A stretch of 16,047 nucleotides of DNA from Desulfurococcales archaeon (GTDB lineage: Archaea; Thermoproteota; Thermoprotei_A; Sulfolobales; Ignisphaeraceae), in NCBI GenBank assembly GCA_027066265.1, contig JAMOOB010000091.1, positions 1 to 16,047 on the forward strand. Direction: 5' to 3'. Each line of letters begins with the position of its first letter. Within the stretch, counting starts at the first letter, position 1. The position numbers and the translations under genes are program-made. This document shows, one piece after another, positions 5,984-13,951 of the stretch. The notes beneath the pieces are model-generated. The model had not been told where the DNA came from and ran no database searches. It worked only from the letters and a program-made list of their open reading frames with translations.

Positions 5984-8854
5984 GTGAAGAAATACGTGTA
6001 CCAATTCGAGGAAGCAGATCCTAATAATAAAAGGCTGTTCGGAGGCAAGGGTTCGAGCCTCGTACTAATGACGAAGCTTGGATTGCCGGTACCCCCAGGC
6101 TTCATAATAACTACCGAAGCTTGTGTAGACTTCTACGCTCCTAGGAAGAAGGAGATCGATGAACTTGAAGCCCAGCTAGCGAAGAACCCACCACCAGAGA
6201 TTAGGGATCAGATAATCAAGAGGATATGGGACATCATAAACGAGCTAACGCTTCCACCAGGTCTATGGGAGCAAGTAGTCGAGAACATGAAGATTCTCGA
6301 ACAGAAGACTGGTAAGAGATTCGGTGATCCCAACGCACCTCTACTGGTATCGGTTAGAAGTGGAGCTCCCGTTTCGATGCCCGGAATGATGGATACGGTA
6401 CTCAACCTAGGTCTGAACGACGAAGTTGTTAAAGGACTTGCAAAACTAGCCGATAACGAATGGTTCGCATACGATGCATACCGAAGATTCCTACACATGT
6501 TCGGAAGGATTGTGCTGGGCATCGACGACAAGTACTTCACATCCGAATTCGAGAAGCTAGAGGAAGAGTTCAAGAAGGAAGTGGAAGAGAAGTATCGCGA
6601 CGAACTCGAAGAACTCAAGAAGAAGTTCCCACAATTCACTCTAAGACTCGATGCCCAACCTCCACGCGAAGTTGCCCCAAGGATATGGGTGCTAGCAACA
6701 GAGTATCTGAAGAAGCTCGTTGAGAGATACAAAGAGATAATAAGACAGCATTGGGGTGAGTTCCCGCAAGATCCTTGGAAGCAACTCGAACTAGCCATAA
6801 AGGCGGTATTCCGATCGTGGATGAATCCGCGCGCAATATTCTACAGAATCGCTAACAAGATAACGCCCGAGATCGCTCACTGTACCGCCGTAAACATAGT
6901 AACCATGGTATTCGGAAACATGGGCTGGGACAGCGGTACCGGTGTAGCATTCAGCCGCGATCCAGCCACCGGCGAACCAAAGCTCTACGGCGAGTTCCTA
7001 CCCAATGCACAGGGAGAAGATGTTGTAGCTGGAATCAGAACCCCGATGTCGATCGAAGAGTTTAGGAAGATGTTCCCGCACCTCTATGAACAGCTAGAAA
7101 AGGCAGCCAAGCTCCTAGAGCGTGCTAACAAGGATGTTCAAGACATAGAGTTCACCGTAGAACGTGGAAAGCTCTACTTCCTACAGACGAGAAACGCTAA
7201 GATGACTCCGCTAGCACGTGTTAAGACCGCCGTCGACATGGCTAAGGAAGGCATAATTACGAAGGAGGAAGCACTCTTGAAAGTAAAGCCAGAGCACGTA
7301 ATACAACTTCTCTATCCAAGAATAGATCCTAAAGCTAAGGCTACTCCCATAGCTAAGGGTCTACCAGCATCACCTGGTGCTGTATCTGGTCAAGTAGTGT
7401 TCCATCCAGACGATGCTGTCAAATGGGCTAAGGAAGGCAAGAAGGTGATTCTCGTACGTACCGAGACCAAACCCGACGATGTACATGGATTCTATGCAGC
7501 GGTAGGAATACTGACGAGCCGAGGCGGCATGACTAGCCACGCCGCTGTCGTAGCCCGTGCTATAGGTAAGCCTGCAGTTGTAGGAGCCGAAGCGATCGAG
7601 GTACACGAAGAGGAGAAGTACTTCAAGGTAGGAAACATCGTTGTCAAGGAAGGCGACTGGATAACGATCGACGGCAACACGGGCAATGTATACCTAGGCA
7701 TAGTACCTACGATCGAAGCGGGTCTCACACCAGAACTCGACGAACTCCTGAAGTGGGCAGATGAATATAGAAGCTTAGGTGTACGTGCTAACGCTGACGT
7801 GCCAACCGATGCCGAGATAGCACTGAAATTCGGAGCTGAAGGAATAGGTTTGCTAAGAATAGAAAGAATGTTCCGCAAGCCAGAACGTCTAGAGCTACTC
7901 AGAAAGGTAATACTAGCTGAAACAGTAGAAGAGCGTGTCAAGTACCTAGAGCAACTCGCCAAAATGATCAAGGACGACTTCAAGGAAATTCTAAAGATCA
8001 TGAACGGTAAGCCGGTAGTCATCAGATTGATAGATCCACCGCTGCACGAGTTCCTACCAAAGCCAGAGGAGGTACTGCAGGAGATATACGAGCTGAAGGC
8101 TAAGGGAGCACCGGAGGAGGTTATCAAGGAGAAGGAGTGGCTCTACCGCAGAGTCAAGGCGTTGCAAGAAGCTAACCCAATGCTTGGTCATCGCGGTGTT
8201 AGGGTTGGCGTTACCTATCCAGAGATCTATAGATATCTATCGCTAGCCATACTCGAAGCCACCGCCGAACTCATCAAGGAGGGTTACAACCCAATCACCG
8301 AGATAATGATTCCGCAGGTAGTCGATGCAAAGGAGATCATCTTCGTAAAGAAGCACGCAATCTTGCCAGCTCTAGAGGAAGTAGAGAAGAAGTATGGCGT
8401 GAACCTAAGGGGCAGAATCAAGATAGGTACCATGGTCGAGACCGTAAGAGCATGCTTAACAATGGACGAGATAGCCAAGGAAGTCGACTTCATAAGCTTC
8501 GGTACGAACGACTTGACGCAAGCAACGTTCAGCTTCAGTCGAGACGATGCTGAGAACAAGTTCCTACCCAAGTACCTCGAAGAAAAGATCTTGCCGAGCA
8601 ACCCGTTCCAGACACTGGACGTGAAAGCTGTTGGCAAGTTGATAGAGATAGCTGTCAAGATGGCTCGCGAAAGCAATCCAAAGATTGAGATAGGTATCTG
8701 TGGAGAACATGGAGGAGATCCAGAATCCATAGAGTTCCTACATCGCGTAGGTCTGGACTACGTCAGCGCATCGCCATTCCGAGTACCTGTTGCTAGACTA
8801 GCTGCTGCACAAGCAGCTATAAAGTACGGTAAGAGAGAGAAGGGAACTCATTGA
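5984..8854 (+). CDS. ppdK: Pyruvate, phosphate dikinase
   Basis: The enzyme (EC 2.7.9.1) interconverts pyruvate, ATP and Pi with PEP, AMP and PPi, feeding gluconeogenesis or running in the glycolytic direction in many archaea. The 956 residues show the N-terminal nucleotide-binding domain (GGKGSSLVLM, VSVRSGAPVSMPGMMDTVLN), the mobile phosphohistidine domain (GGMTSHAAVVARAIG, H519) and the C-terminal TIM-barrel (FGTNDLTQATFSFSRDD, GICGEHGGDP with catalytic C906). The MPGMMDT and CGEHGGDP wording identifies PPDK rather than PEP synthase. It is longer than the roughly 875-residue bacterial enzymes. Much of the excess is a charged helical stretch at about residues 185-255. It starts at GTG 5984 with GGTG 8 nt upstream. 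It is monocistronic and its stop is 4 nt from the stop of the convergent gene. Confidence 0.97.
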   Translation: MKKYVYQFEEADPNNKRLFGGKGSSLVLMTKLGLPVPPGFIITTEACVDFYAPRKKEIDELEAQLAKNPPPEIRDQIIKRIWDIINELTLPPGLWEQVVENMKILEQKTGKRFGDPNAPLLVSVRSGAPVSMPGMMDTVLNLGLNDEVVKGLAKLADNEWFAYDAYRRFLHMFGRIVLGIDDKYFTSEFEKLEEEFKKEVEEKYRDELEELKKKFPQFTLRLDAQPPREVAPRIWVLATEYLKKLVERYKEIIRQHWGEFPQDPWKQLELAIKAVFRSWMNPRAIFYRIANKITPEIAHCTAVNIVTMVFGNMGWDSGTGVAFSRDPATGEPKLYGEFLPNAQGEDVVAGIRTPMSIEEFRKMFPHLYEQLEKAAKLLERANKDVQDIEFTVERGKLYFLQTRNAKMTPLARVKTAVDMAKEGIITKEEALLKVKPEHVIQLLYPRIDPKAKATPIAKGLPASPGAVSGQVVFHPDDAVKWAKEGKKVILVRTETKPDDVHGFYAAVGILTSRGGMTSHAAVVARAIGKPAVVGAEAIEVHEEEKYFKVGNIVVKEGDWITIDGNTGNVYLGIVPTIEAGLTPELDELLKWADEYRSLGVRANADVPTDAEIALKFGAEGIGLLRIERMFRKPERLELLRKVILAETVEERVKYLEQLAKMIKDDFKEILKIMNGKPVVIRLIDPPLHEFLPKPEEVLQEIYELKAKGAPEEVIKEKEWLYRRVKALQEANPMLGHRGVRVGVTYPEIYRYLSLAILEATAELIKEGYNPITEIMIPQVVDAKEIIFVKKHAILPALEEVEKKYGVNLRGRIKIGTMVETVRACLTMDEIAKEVDFISFGTNDLTQATFSFSRDDAENKFLPKYLEEKILPSNPFQTLDVKAVGKLIEIAVKMARESNPKIEIGICGEHGGDPESIEFLHRVGLDYVSASPFRVPVARLAAAQAAIKYGKREKGTH

Positions 8855-8858
8855 ATGT

Positions 8859-10145
8859 TCAATCAACGACTCTTAAGACCTTGCCCCTAAGATCGTAGAA
8901 TGTAGCATCATCAATTTTTATAATAACCCTTTTACCCAAGAGATCTGATTCCTCGCATTTCTCGAGAACCACAGGTTTGTAGTTGAATAACCTAGCGACA
9001 TACGTACCTCGCTCCGGATCTATCTCCGTAATTATAGCTTGTGCTGTACTGCCAACATACCATAGATGCGTGTACAGCCCAACCAACTCGTATACGTAGG
9101 TACAGCACCTGCTTCGCAGTTTCTTAACATCGTCGCTTACTTGAGGCATTGACGCTGCTTTCGTCATGGGTCTAGGGCTAAACCTAGCTATGTGCACTCT
9201 ATCGAGTTCTAGATCCACGAGGAGTTTTAGAGTATTGAGGAAAGCTACGTCATCCTCTCCCGGATGCCCTACAATTATGTCGGTAGCTATCTGAATCCCG
9301 ACGATTTTGCTTCGAAACTCCTTAACGAGGTTTTCGAATAGCTCCACATCGTGACCTCGATTCATTACCTTCAGAACGTTGTCGTCCCCGCTCTGAACCG
9401 GAATGTGTAGATGTTTGTATACGCGTGGATCTCGTAGAATGTCTATCATCTCGTCTAGATAGTCAGCCAAGTACTTCGGATTTATCTGACCTATACGCAG
9501 AACGAAATCGGCGTCTATGGATAGAATCGCCCTCAATAGCTCTACGAAGCTCGGTTTACCGTAGAGATCTACACCGTAGACCCCCAGATCTTGCGCCGTT
9601 ATCTCGAGTTCCCTAGCTCCAGCAGCTACCGCTTTTCGAACTGCATCTACGACCTTCTCTATTGGTGCCGAAGCAAGTCGTGGACGAGCTATTCGAACTA
9701 TACAGAACGAACATTCATCTAGACAGCCTTCGGCAACAGGTATCGTTACACGAACACCTTCGACTACCATCGGAAGCCTCTCGAAACTCTTACGCTCAGC
9801 CCTAACGATGGTTCCTGGAGGAGCTCGAATTGCTTCAACTACGCGATCAACTGCTTGAGGAGTTAAGAGTACTGCCTCCGGTACGATTTTCCGAACGGTT
9901 ACGGGAAGTGCGCTAGCCATACAGCCAGCAACAACAATCTTCTTGCCTAGCTTTCTCAGCTCCTTCAATCTCTTTATCATCCTGACCTCGGTCTCGCTCC
10001 TCACGATACACGTGTTTATTATAACTACGTCAGAATCCTCAATTCTATCGACTATTTCGAAACCAGCTTCGCGTAGTACCATCTTCATCAAAGCCGAATC
10101 GCCGTGATTCAATGCACAGCCGTAGGTCTCGATGTATACCTTCAT
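8859..10145 (-). CDS. tRNA t6A37 methylthiotransferase (MtaB/CDKAL1 type, radical SAM)
   Basis: This enzyme adds a methylthio group to N6-threonylcarbamoyladenosine 37 of ANN-decoding tRNAs. The 428 residues comprise an N-terminal UPF0004 domain whose cluster cysteines are C10 (YGCALN), C46 (NTCIV) and C75 (AGCMA). The radical SAM core has CLDECSFC (C141, C145, C148), and a C-terminal TRAM-like beta domain follows (about 365-428: IITEIDPERGTYVARLFNYKPVV). The wording fits the archaeal/eukaryotic CDKAL1 branch rather than bacterial MiaB or RimO. An open frame extends 26 residues upstream to 10223, but this is non-conserved, serine-rich and overlaps the divergent aIF2-beta gene. The start MKVYIETYGC at ATG 10145 matches the family. 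Confidence 0.93.
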   Translation of the reverse strand: MKVYIETYGCALNHGDSALMKMVLREAGFEIVDRIEDSDVVIINTCIVRSETEVRMIKRLKELRKLGKKIVVAGCMASALPVTVRKIVPEAVLLTPQAVDRVVEAIRAPPGTIVRAERKSFERLPMVVEGVRVTIPVAEGCLDECSFCIVRIARPRLASAPIEKVVDAVRKAVAAGARELEITAQDLGVYGVDLYGKPSFVELLRAILSIDADFVLRIGQINPKYLADYLDEMIDILRDPRVYKHLHIPVQSGDDNVLKVMNRGHDVELFENLVKEFRSKIVGIQIATDIIVGHPGEDDVAFLNTLKLLVDLELDRVHIARFSPRPMTKAASMPQVSDDVKKLRSRCCTYVYELVGLYTHLWYVGSTAQAIITEIDPERGTYVARLFNYKPVVLEKCEESDLLGKRVIIKIDDATFYDLRGKVLRVVD

Positions 10146-10159
10146 CGAGCTCACACAAC

Positions 10160-10171
10160 CATATTTTAACT
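10160..10171. promoter_or_regulatory. Shared TATA element between two divergent genes
   Basis: CATATTTTAACT lies about 20-26 bp from both divergent start codons (minus ATG 10145 and plus TTG/GTG 10186/10189). It is TATA-like on both strands. Both mRNAs would be leaderless or nearly so. Confidence 0.45.
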
Positions 10172-10185
10172 GTGGGGAGTAAAGC

Positions 10186-10629
10186 TTGGTGGTCGAGATC
10201 TTGAACGAGCTAGAGCTACTCAAGAACTACGATGCATTGTTAGAGCGAGCGTACGCAAGGCTACCAGCTAAGCTCTCAGCGAAAGCCTACGATATTCCGG
10301 ATCTGGAGATCGAATATGTTGGCAACCATACCGAGATCAAGAACTTTGCACATATCTGTGATAGATTGAGACGGGATCCGCAGATCGTTATGAGGTACTT
10401 CCTCAAATCCCTCGGTATGCCAGGAGCATTAACGGAACGAGGAACTCTCATAATATACAACAAGAAGATCAAGAGGGATACATTGAAGCAATTCTATCAA
10501 CGATTCTTGAACAAGTACGTGAAGTGCCAAACATGCGGTAGCATCGATACCGAGCTTATAAGGAAAGGTAAGGTGTGGTACATACGTTGCTTAGCTTGCG
10601 GAGCTACGTATACGATAGAACCAATCTAA
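10186..10629 (+). CDS. Translation initiation factor aIF2 subunit beta
   Basis: The 147-residue protein is the beta subunit of the heterotrimeric aIF2, which delivers initiator Met-tRNA to the small ribosomal subunit. It has an N-terminal helix for binding the gamma subunit (ILNELELLKNYDALLERAYARLP). A central alpha/beta domain follows (HTEIKNFAHICDRLRRDPQIVMRYFLKSLGMPG), and then a C-terminal C2-C2 zinc ribbon with C114, C117, C135 and C138. All cysteines are present and the length is typical. The start is either TTG 10186 or GTG 10189. GGGGAG at 10174-10179 is the only SD-like site. It is the first gene of a six-gene translation and ribosome-assembly cluster. Confidence 0.96.
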   Translation: MVVEILNELELLKNYDALLERAYARLPAKLSAKAYDIPDLEIEYVGNHTEIKNFAHICDRLRRDPQIVMRYFLKSLGMPGALTERGTLIIYNKKIKRDTLKQFYQRFLNKYVKCQTCGSIDTELIRKGKVWYIRCLACGATYTIEPI

Positions 10630-10640
10630 GGGCTTTCGCC

Positions 10641-10952
10641 ATGGAGCCCCCGTTCGTGATGAAGATCCATAGGTACCAAGGCAAGACCTTAGTTGCAGCT
10701 TGCGATAAGGATATACTAGGCAAATCTTTCCGAGAGGGAGAGCTAGTACTCGAAATACCAACGGAGTTCTACTATGGTAAGCCAGCTACGCTAGAGGAAG
10801 TGATTGAAGCTATCATGACTTGCGACATGGCGTTGATTACGGGTCGAAACCTCGTTAAGGCTCTCATAGAGCGTGGATACCTAGACGAACACATGGTTCT
10901 ATGGATTGGAGGGCAACCACACGCACAGATAGTGCGCGAGGTGATTACATGA
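10641..10952 (+). CDS. DUF424 family protein
   Basis: The roughly 103-residue protein matches the archaeal DUF424 family: MKIHRYQGKTLVAACDKDILGKSFREG at the N-terminus, LVLEIPTEFYYG in the middle, and VLWIGGQPHAQ near the C-terminus. Its biochemical function is not established to my knowledge. Its position between aIF2-beta and NMD3 points to translation or ribosome biogenesis, which is inference. The ATG at 10641 (MEPPFVMKIHRY) lies 11 nt after the aIF2-beta stop. ATG 10659 is the other possible start and gives the more usual N-terminus MKIHRY. The open frame extends further upstream, into the aIF2-beta gene, but that part is not family-like. The stop overlaps the NMD3 start as ATGA. Confidence 0.88.
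   Translation: MEPPFVMKIHRYQGKTLVAACDKDILGKSFREGELVLEIPTEFYYGKPATLEEVIEAIMTCDMALITGRNLVKALIERGYLDEHMVLWIGGQPHAQIVREVIT
10938..10945 (+). promoter_or_regulatory. Strong Shine-Dalgarno site for the NMD3 homologue
   Basis: GAGGTGAT is a full match to the crenarchaeal anti-SD and lies 3 nt before ATG 10949. It fixes this start inside the upstream gene's last codons. Confidence 0.75.
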
Positions 10953-11806
10953 CGCGAAGATTCTGTGTAAGGTGCGGAGCTGAGGAAACAAGCGAGAATC
11001 CCATAGTTGAGGGTCTATGCCTCAACTGTTTCGTTGAGACTTACGGCGTAGCAAAGATCGTGCGTACACCAGAGCTTGTGTATTGCCATAGATGCGGAGC
11101 AATAAAGCTTGGAGGTCGATGGCTTTACGCTTCCAGCTACGATGAACTTCTGTCGCTCGTTCGCGAAATAATCTCTAGATGCATAACTCCATCGCGATCT
11201 TCTATAGAGTTTGTAAACATACACATCGATAGCTTGGAAGTGTTTAGACCGTACGTCGATGTATCCATAACGTTTAAGTTCCGAAACACGCTTGCTACGA
11301 GAAGCATTAGGATCCCGATGAAGTGGACTAAGCAGTTGTGCCCAGCATGCTTTGACCGCGCGTCCAAGAGACATCAAGCAGTTGTGCAGCTAAGGTGGCT
11401 CAATTTCGAGCCAGAAATCGAAGAATTCAAAGAGGAGCTACTACGCATTCTCGGTCCTTTCATTATCGAGATAGAGGAGCATAGATATGGATACGACATA
11501 AAGTTGTCGAGCGAGCATGTTGCTAGGAAGATTCTGGACCTAGCTAAACGAAGATGGCACTCGCTTAAAGTAGTTGAATCGTTCGGAGACGTTAAGAGGA
11601 CTCGTGATGGTAGACGCGTTGCAAAGAAATACATCTCGATAAGGATCCTTAACGCCAAGCCTGGTAACTACGTCGTACTAAACAATCGTGCATACACCGT
11701 AGAATCCGTTGCAAACGGAAAGATCGTGCTCGTAGATAGCTCTGGACGGAAACTCGTAGTGAGCGAAAAGGAATTCGCATCAATGTACACACGATCGAGA
11801 CAATAA
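10949..11806 (+). CDS. NMD3 family ribosome-assembly protein
   Basis: The 285-residue protein has four CxxC pairs: FCVRC (C6, C9), LCLNC (C24, C27), YCHRC (C46, C49) and LCPAC (C131, C134). This is the zinc-binding pattern of NMD3, the large-subunit assembly and export adaptor of eukaryotes. After the zinc domain come the conserved alpha/beta region (FNIHIDSLEVFRPYVDVSITFKF-like pattern) and a C-terminal beta domain (NYVVLNNRAYTVESV). Archaeal NMD3 homologues lack the nuclear transport tail, as here. The protein presumably binds the large subunit near the tRNA sites. An upstream in-frame ATG at 10901 is rejected because the ATG at 10949 has a perfect SD and begins right at the family's N-terminus (MTRRFCVRCG). 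Confidence 0.92.
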   Translation: MTRRFCVRCGAEETSENPIVEGLCLNCFVETYGVAKIVRTPELVYCHRCGAIKLGGRWLYASSYDELLSLVREIISRCITPSRSSIEFVNIHIDSLEVFRPYVDVSITFKFRNTLATRSIRIPMKWTKQLCPACFDRASKRHQAVVQLRWLNFEPEIEEFKEELLRILGPFIIEIEEHRYGYDIKLSSEHVARKILDLAKRRWHSLKVVESFGDVKRTRDGRRVAKKYISIRILNAKPGNYVVLNNRAYTVESVANGKIVLVDSSGRKLVVSEKEFASMYTRSRQ

Positions 11807-11840
11807 GGATATAGGCTATTCGAAGCCTAGGATTTTCTAG

Positions 11841-12173
11841 GTGAGGCTCATAGCCAAGAAGAGAGTTGAAGAAGTTTCGAAAGAACCCGTACTACCTAGA
11901 GAAGGTCAAGTGATATGCGTGGTAGAGGAAATCATAGGGGCCGATCATGCAAGAGTGAGGTGTGTTGATGGAATGACTCGTGTCTGCAGGATCCCTGGCA
12001 AGTTCCGTCGACGTGTTTGGCTATCTGAAGGAGACGTTGTGCTGGTAACCCCATGGGATTTCCAACCCTCTAAGGGAGATATCGAACATAGGTACAGCAA
12101 GGAAGAGCTACGAAAACTCATCGCGAACAATGTAATACCTAAAGAATTCCTTGAGAGTATGGGCGTGATTTAA
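11841..12173 (+). CDS. Translation initiation factor aIF1A
   Basis: This S1-like OB-fold factor binds the ribosomal A site and promotes scanning and start selection. The 110 residues include EGQVICVVEEIIGADHARVRCVDG, then RVCRIPGKFRRRVWLSEGDVVLV and the downstream PWDFQPSKGDIEHRYSKEEL segment, all typical of aIF1A/eIF1A. The start GTG 11841 sits inside the string AGGTGAG, so an upstream SD is absent. Either the message is leaderless, from a weak TATA-like ATAAGGATATAGG about 30 bp upstream, or an ATA codon at 11850 with AGGTGA ahead of it is used. I keep GTG. The stop lies 1 nt before the RIO1 start. Confidence 0.94.
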   Translation: MRLIAKKRVEEVSKEPVLPREGQVICVVEEIIGADHARVRCVDGMTRVCRIPGKFRRRVWLSEGDVVLVTPWDFQPSKGDIEHRYSKEELRKLIANNVIPKEFLESMGVI

Positions 12174-12174
12174 C

Positions 12175-12999
12175 GTGGTGGAGAAAGACATTGAAGAAAT
12201 CATTGATCGTAAACTCAGCATTCGTAAGGACGAAGAACGTATCAAGGATAAGGATCTTTTTGAAGTTGTGGAAGAGGTTTTTGATCGTAGAACTGTTCTC
12301 GCAGTTATCGAGCTATGCAGAAGAAAGTGTTTGAAGAGATTGAAAGGTGTTGTCTCGGCCGGGAAGGAAGCTAGGGTTTACTGGGCCAAAGGCCCTAACA
12401 ACGAAGATCTTGCCGTAAAGATCTACCTAACGGTAACCGCAGAGTTTAGGAAAAGCATTTGGAAGTACATAAAGGGAGATCCTCGCTACGAATGGATAGG
12501 TAAGTTACCTAGGCATAAACTCATGGTAGTATGGTGCCGTAAGGAGTTCTCGAATCTGAAACGATTGTATAAAGCTGGTGTGAAAGTTCCTAAGCCCGTG
12601 TGCTGGTATCAGAACATCCTCGTCATGGAGTTCGTAGGTCGAGAAGGTGTGCGTGCTCCATTACTAAAAGAGTTGTATGAAGCAGGTTCTCTAACGGAAG
12701 ACTTTGCAGAGAAGTTGTTTTGGAAGATAGTTGATCAGATCAAGCGAATGTACTGGCGAGCCGGCTTAGTTCATGCGGATCTGAGCGAGTACAACATAAT
12801 GGTCTGGAACGACGAACCCTACATCATCGATGTGAGTCAAGCTGTAAGGCTAGATCACCCTAATGCACAAGGATTTCTCTACAGAGATATCTACAACATT
12901 GTTAGGTTCTTTCGAGAAGACGTAGGTTTAGATATACCAAGCCCCGATGAGATCTATAAGGACGTTGTAGAAGGTGAAGAGGGGCGCGAATATGAGTAG
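12175..12999 (+). CDS. rio1: RIO1-type serine/threonine protein kinase
   Basis: This atypical kinase/ATPase acts in late maturation of the small ribosomal subunit. The 274 residues contain the RIO1 signature phosphate loop SAGKEA (61-66), the ATP-binding lysine K82 in LAVKIY, and the hinge LVMEFV. They also contain the catalytic loop HADLSEYN (H200, D202, N207) and the metal-binding D219 in IIDVSQAV. Every catalytic residue is present. The start is GTG 12175, one base after the aIF1A stop. The 3' end overlaps the KH gene by 8 nt, so translational coupling is likely. The aIF1A, RIO1 and KH order is a conserved archaeal arrangement known to me. Confidence 0.97.
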   Translation: MVEKDIEEIIDRKLSIRKDEERIKDKDLFEVVEEVFDRRTVLAVIELCRRKCLKRLKGVVSAGKEARVYWAKGPNNEDLAVKIYLTVTAEFRKSIWKYIKGDPRYEWIGKLPRHKLMVVWCRKEFSNLKRLYKAGVKVPKPVCWYQNILVMEFVGREGVRAPLLKELYEAGSLTEDFAEKLFWKIVDQIKRMYWRAGLVHADLSEYNIMVWNDEPYIIDVSQAVRLDHPNAQGFLYRDIYNIVRFFREDVGLDIPSPDEIYKDVVEGEEGREYE

Positions 13000-13666
13000 C
13001 CACGAAATCTCCTCGAAGCAGGAAGGTAAGACCGGCGAGCAACGAAGTTCAGCTGAGCAATCCACTCCAACGTCCGTTAGACCCTACCTAATACCTGGTG
13101 TTACGAGACTCTACGTAAAGGTGCCTCCCGATAGGATAGGGGTATTGATAGGTAAAGGAGGAGAAGTTCTTAAAATGGTGATGGAACGAACAAAGACGCG
13201 TATCACCGTCGATACGACTAACTGTACCGTTGTAATAGAGCCCGCTTCCCCCACAACTACCCCCCTAGACCTGATGAAAGCACAAGACTTCGTACGCGCT
13301 ATCGCCTACGGATTCTCGCCAGAACGAGCTGCTCGAGTACTTGACGAGGATCAGGTTCTGATAGTTATCGATCTCAAACAGTACGTGAAGCCCGTACCAC
13401 ACCATCTACAACGCGTCAAAGGAAGAATCATAGGTGAACAAGGTCGTGCTAGAAAGAATATCGAGGAAATGAGCGGCGTATACATCTCCGTATACGACGA
13501 CTACGTCGCTATAATAGGAGACTACGAATCCGCAAACGCGGCACGAGAAGCGATAATGATGTTGATAGAGGGACGTCAACATTCTACGGTGTATAGGTAC
13601 CTAGACCGCGTGATGGCCCAGATAAAGAGGAGACAGAGGTTCGAGTACTGGACTCGTGGAATGTAA
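12992..13666 (+). CDS. Two-KH-domain rRNA-processing protein (Dim2/Krr1/Pno1-like)
   Basis: The 224-residue protein has a disordered, serine- and glutamine-rich N-terminal tail of about 35 residues. A first KH domain carries IGKGG (GKGG at 54-57), and a second carries IIGEQGRARKNIE (GEQG at 148-151). This tandem arrangement is that of archaeal Dim2/Pno1 homologues, which bind the 3' end of 16S rRNA during small-subunit maturation and also contact aIF2. That fits its neighbours RIO1, aIF1A and aIF2-beta. ATG 12992 is preceded by GAGGGG at 12979-12984. An in-frame GTG at 12974 is less likely. It is the last gene of the cluster. Confidence 0.93.
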   Translation: MSSHEISSKQEGKTGEQRSSAEQSTPTSVRPYLIPGVTRLYVKVPPDRIGVLIGKGGEVLKMVMERTKTRITVDTTNCTVVIEPASPTTTPLDLMKAQDFVRAIAYGFSPERAARVLDEDQVLIVIDLKQYVKPVPHHLQRVKGRIIGEQGRARKNIEEMSGVYISVYDDYVAIIGDYESANAAREAIMMLIEGRQHSTVYRYLDRVMAQIKRRQRFEYWTRGM

Positions 13667-13710
13667 GGTATTGGGGTTTGCTCGTCATTCAACTAAATAC
13701 ACTTCCAAAG

Positions 13711-13718
13711 CTTAATAA
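13711..13718 (+). promoter_or_regulatory. TATA box for tRNA-Trp
   Basis: CTTAATAA is centred about 42 bp before the mature tRNA 5' end. A transcript start near 13741 would leave a 5' leader of about 16 nt for RNase P. Confidence 0.45.
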
Positions 13719-13730
13719 CCTCCGCATTCT

Positions 13731-13751
13731 CTGTCATACAGTGGATGACAG
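13731..13751. repeat. Inverted repeat just upstream of tRNA-Trp
   Basis: CTGTCAT (13731-13737) and ATGACAG (13745-13751) form a perfect 7-bp stem with a 7-nt loop, ending 5 nt before the mature tRNA. If transcription starts inside it, as the TATA box suggests, the RNA hairpin would not form, so a DNA-level role is as likely. Confidence 0.5.
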
Positions 13752-13755
13752 CTGG

Positions 13756-13893
<138 letters not shown>

Positions 13894-13908
13894 CATCTCC
13901 ATACACCG

Positions 13909-13917
13909 ACTTATAGG
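13909..13917 (+). promoter_or_regulatory. TATA box for the permuted GTPase gene
   Basis: ACTTATAGG lies about 40 bp before ATG 13952. A start near 13939 gives a short leader that includes GGTTGA at 13940-13945 as a weak SD. Confidence 0.4.
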
Positions 13918-13951
13918 TTGGGAAACACTTCTCGTTCTCGGTTGAATAGTT

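Noticed and set aside
6208..8730. Several long serine-rich minus-strand frames under PPDK
   Set aside because: They are antisense shadows produced by the codon use of a strongly coding gene. They show no family motifs and no promoters.
10656..10662. GTGATGA in the DUF424 start region as a C box
   Set aside because: No CTGA follows within guide distance. It is GTG and ATG codons of the gene. Similar lone matches at 1157-1164 and 1496-1503 (minus) also lack D boxes.
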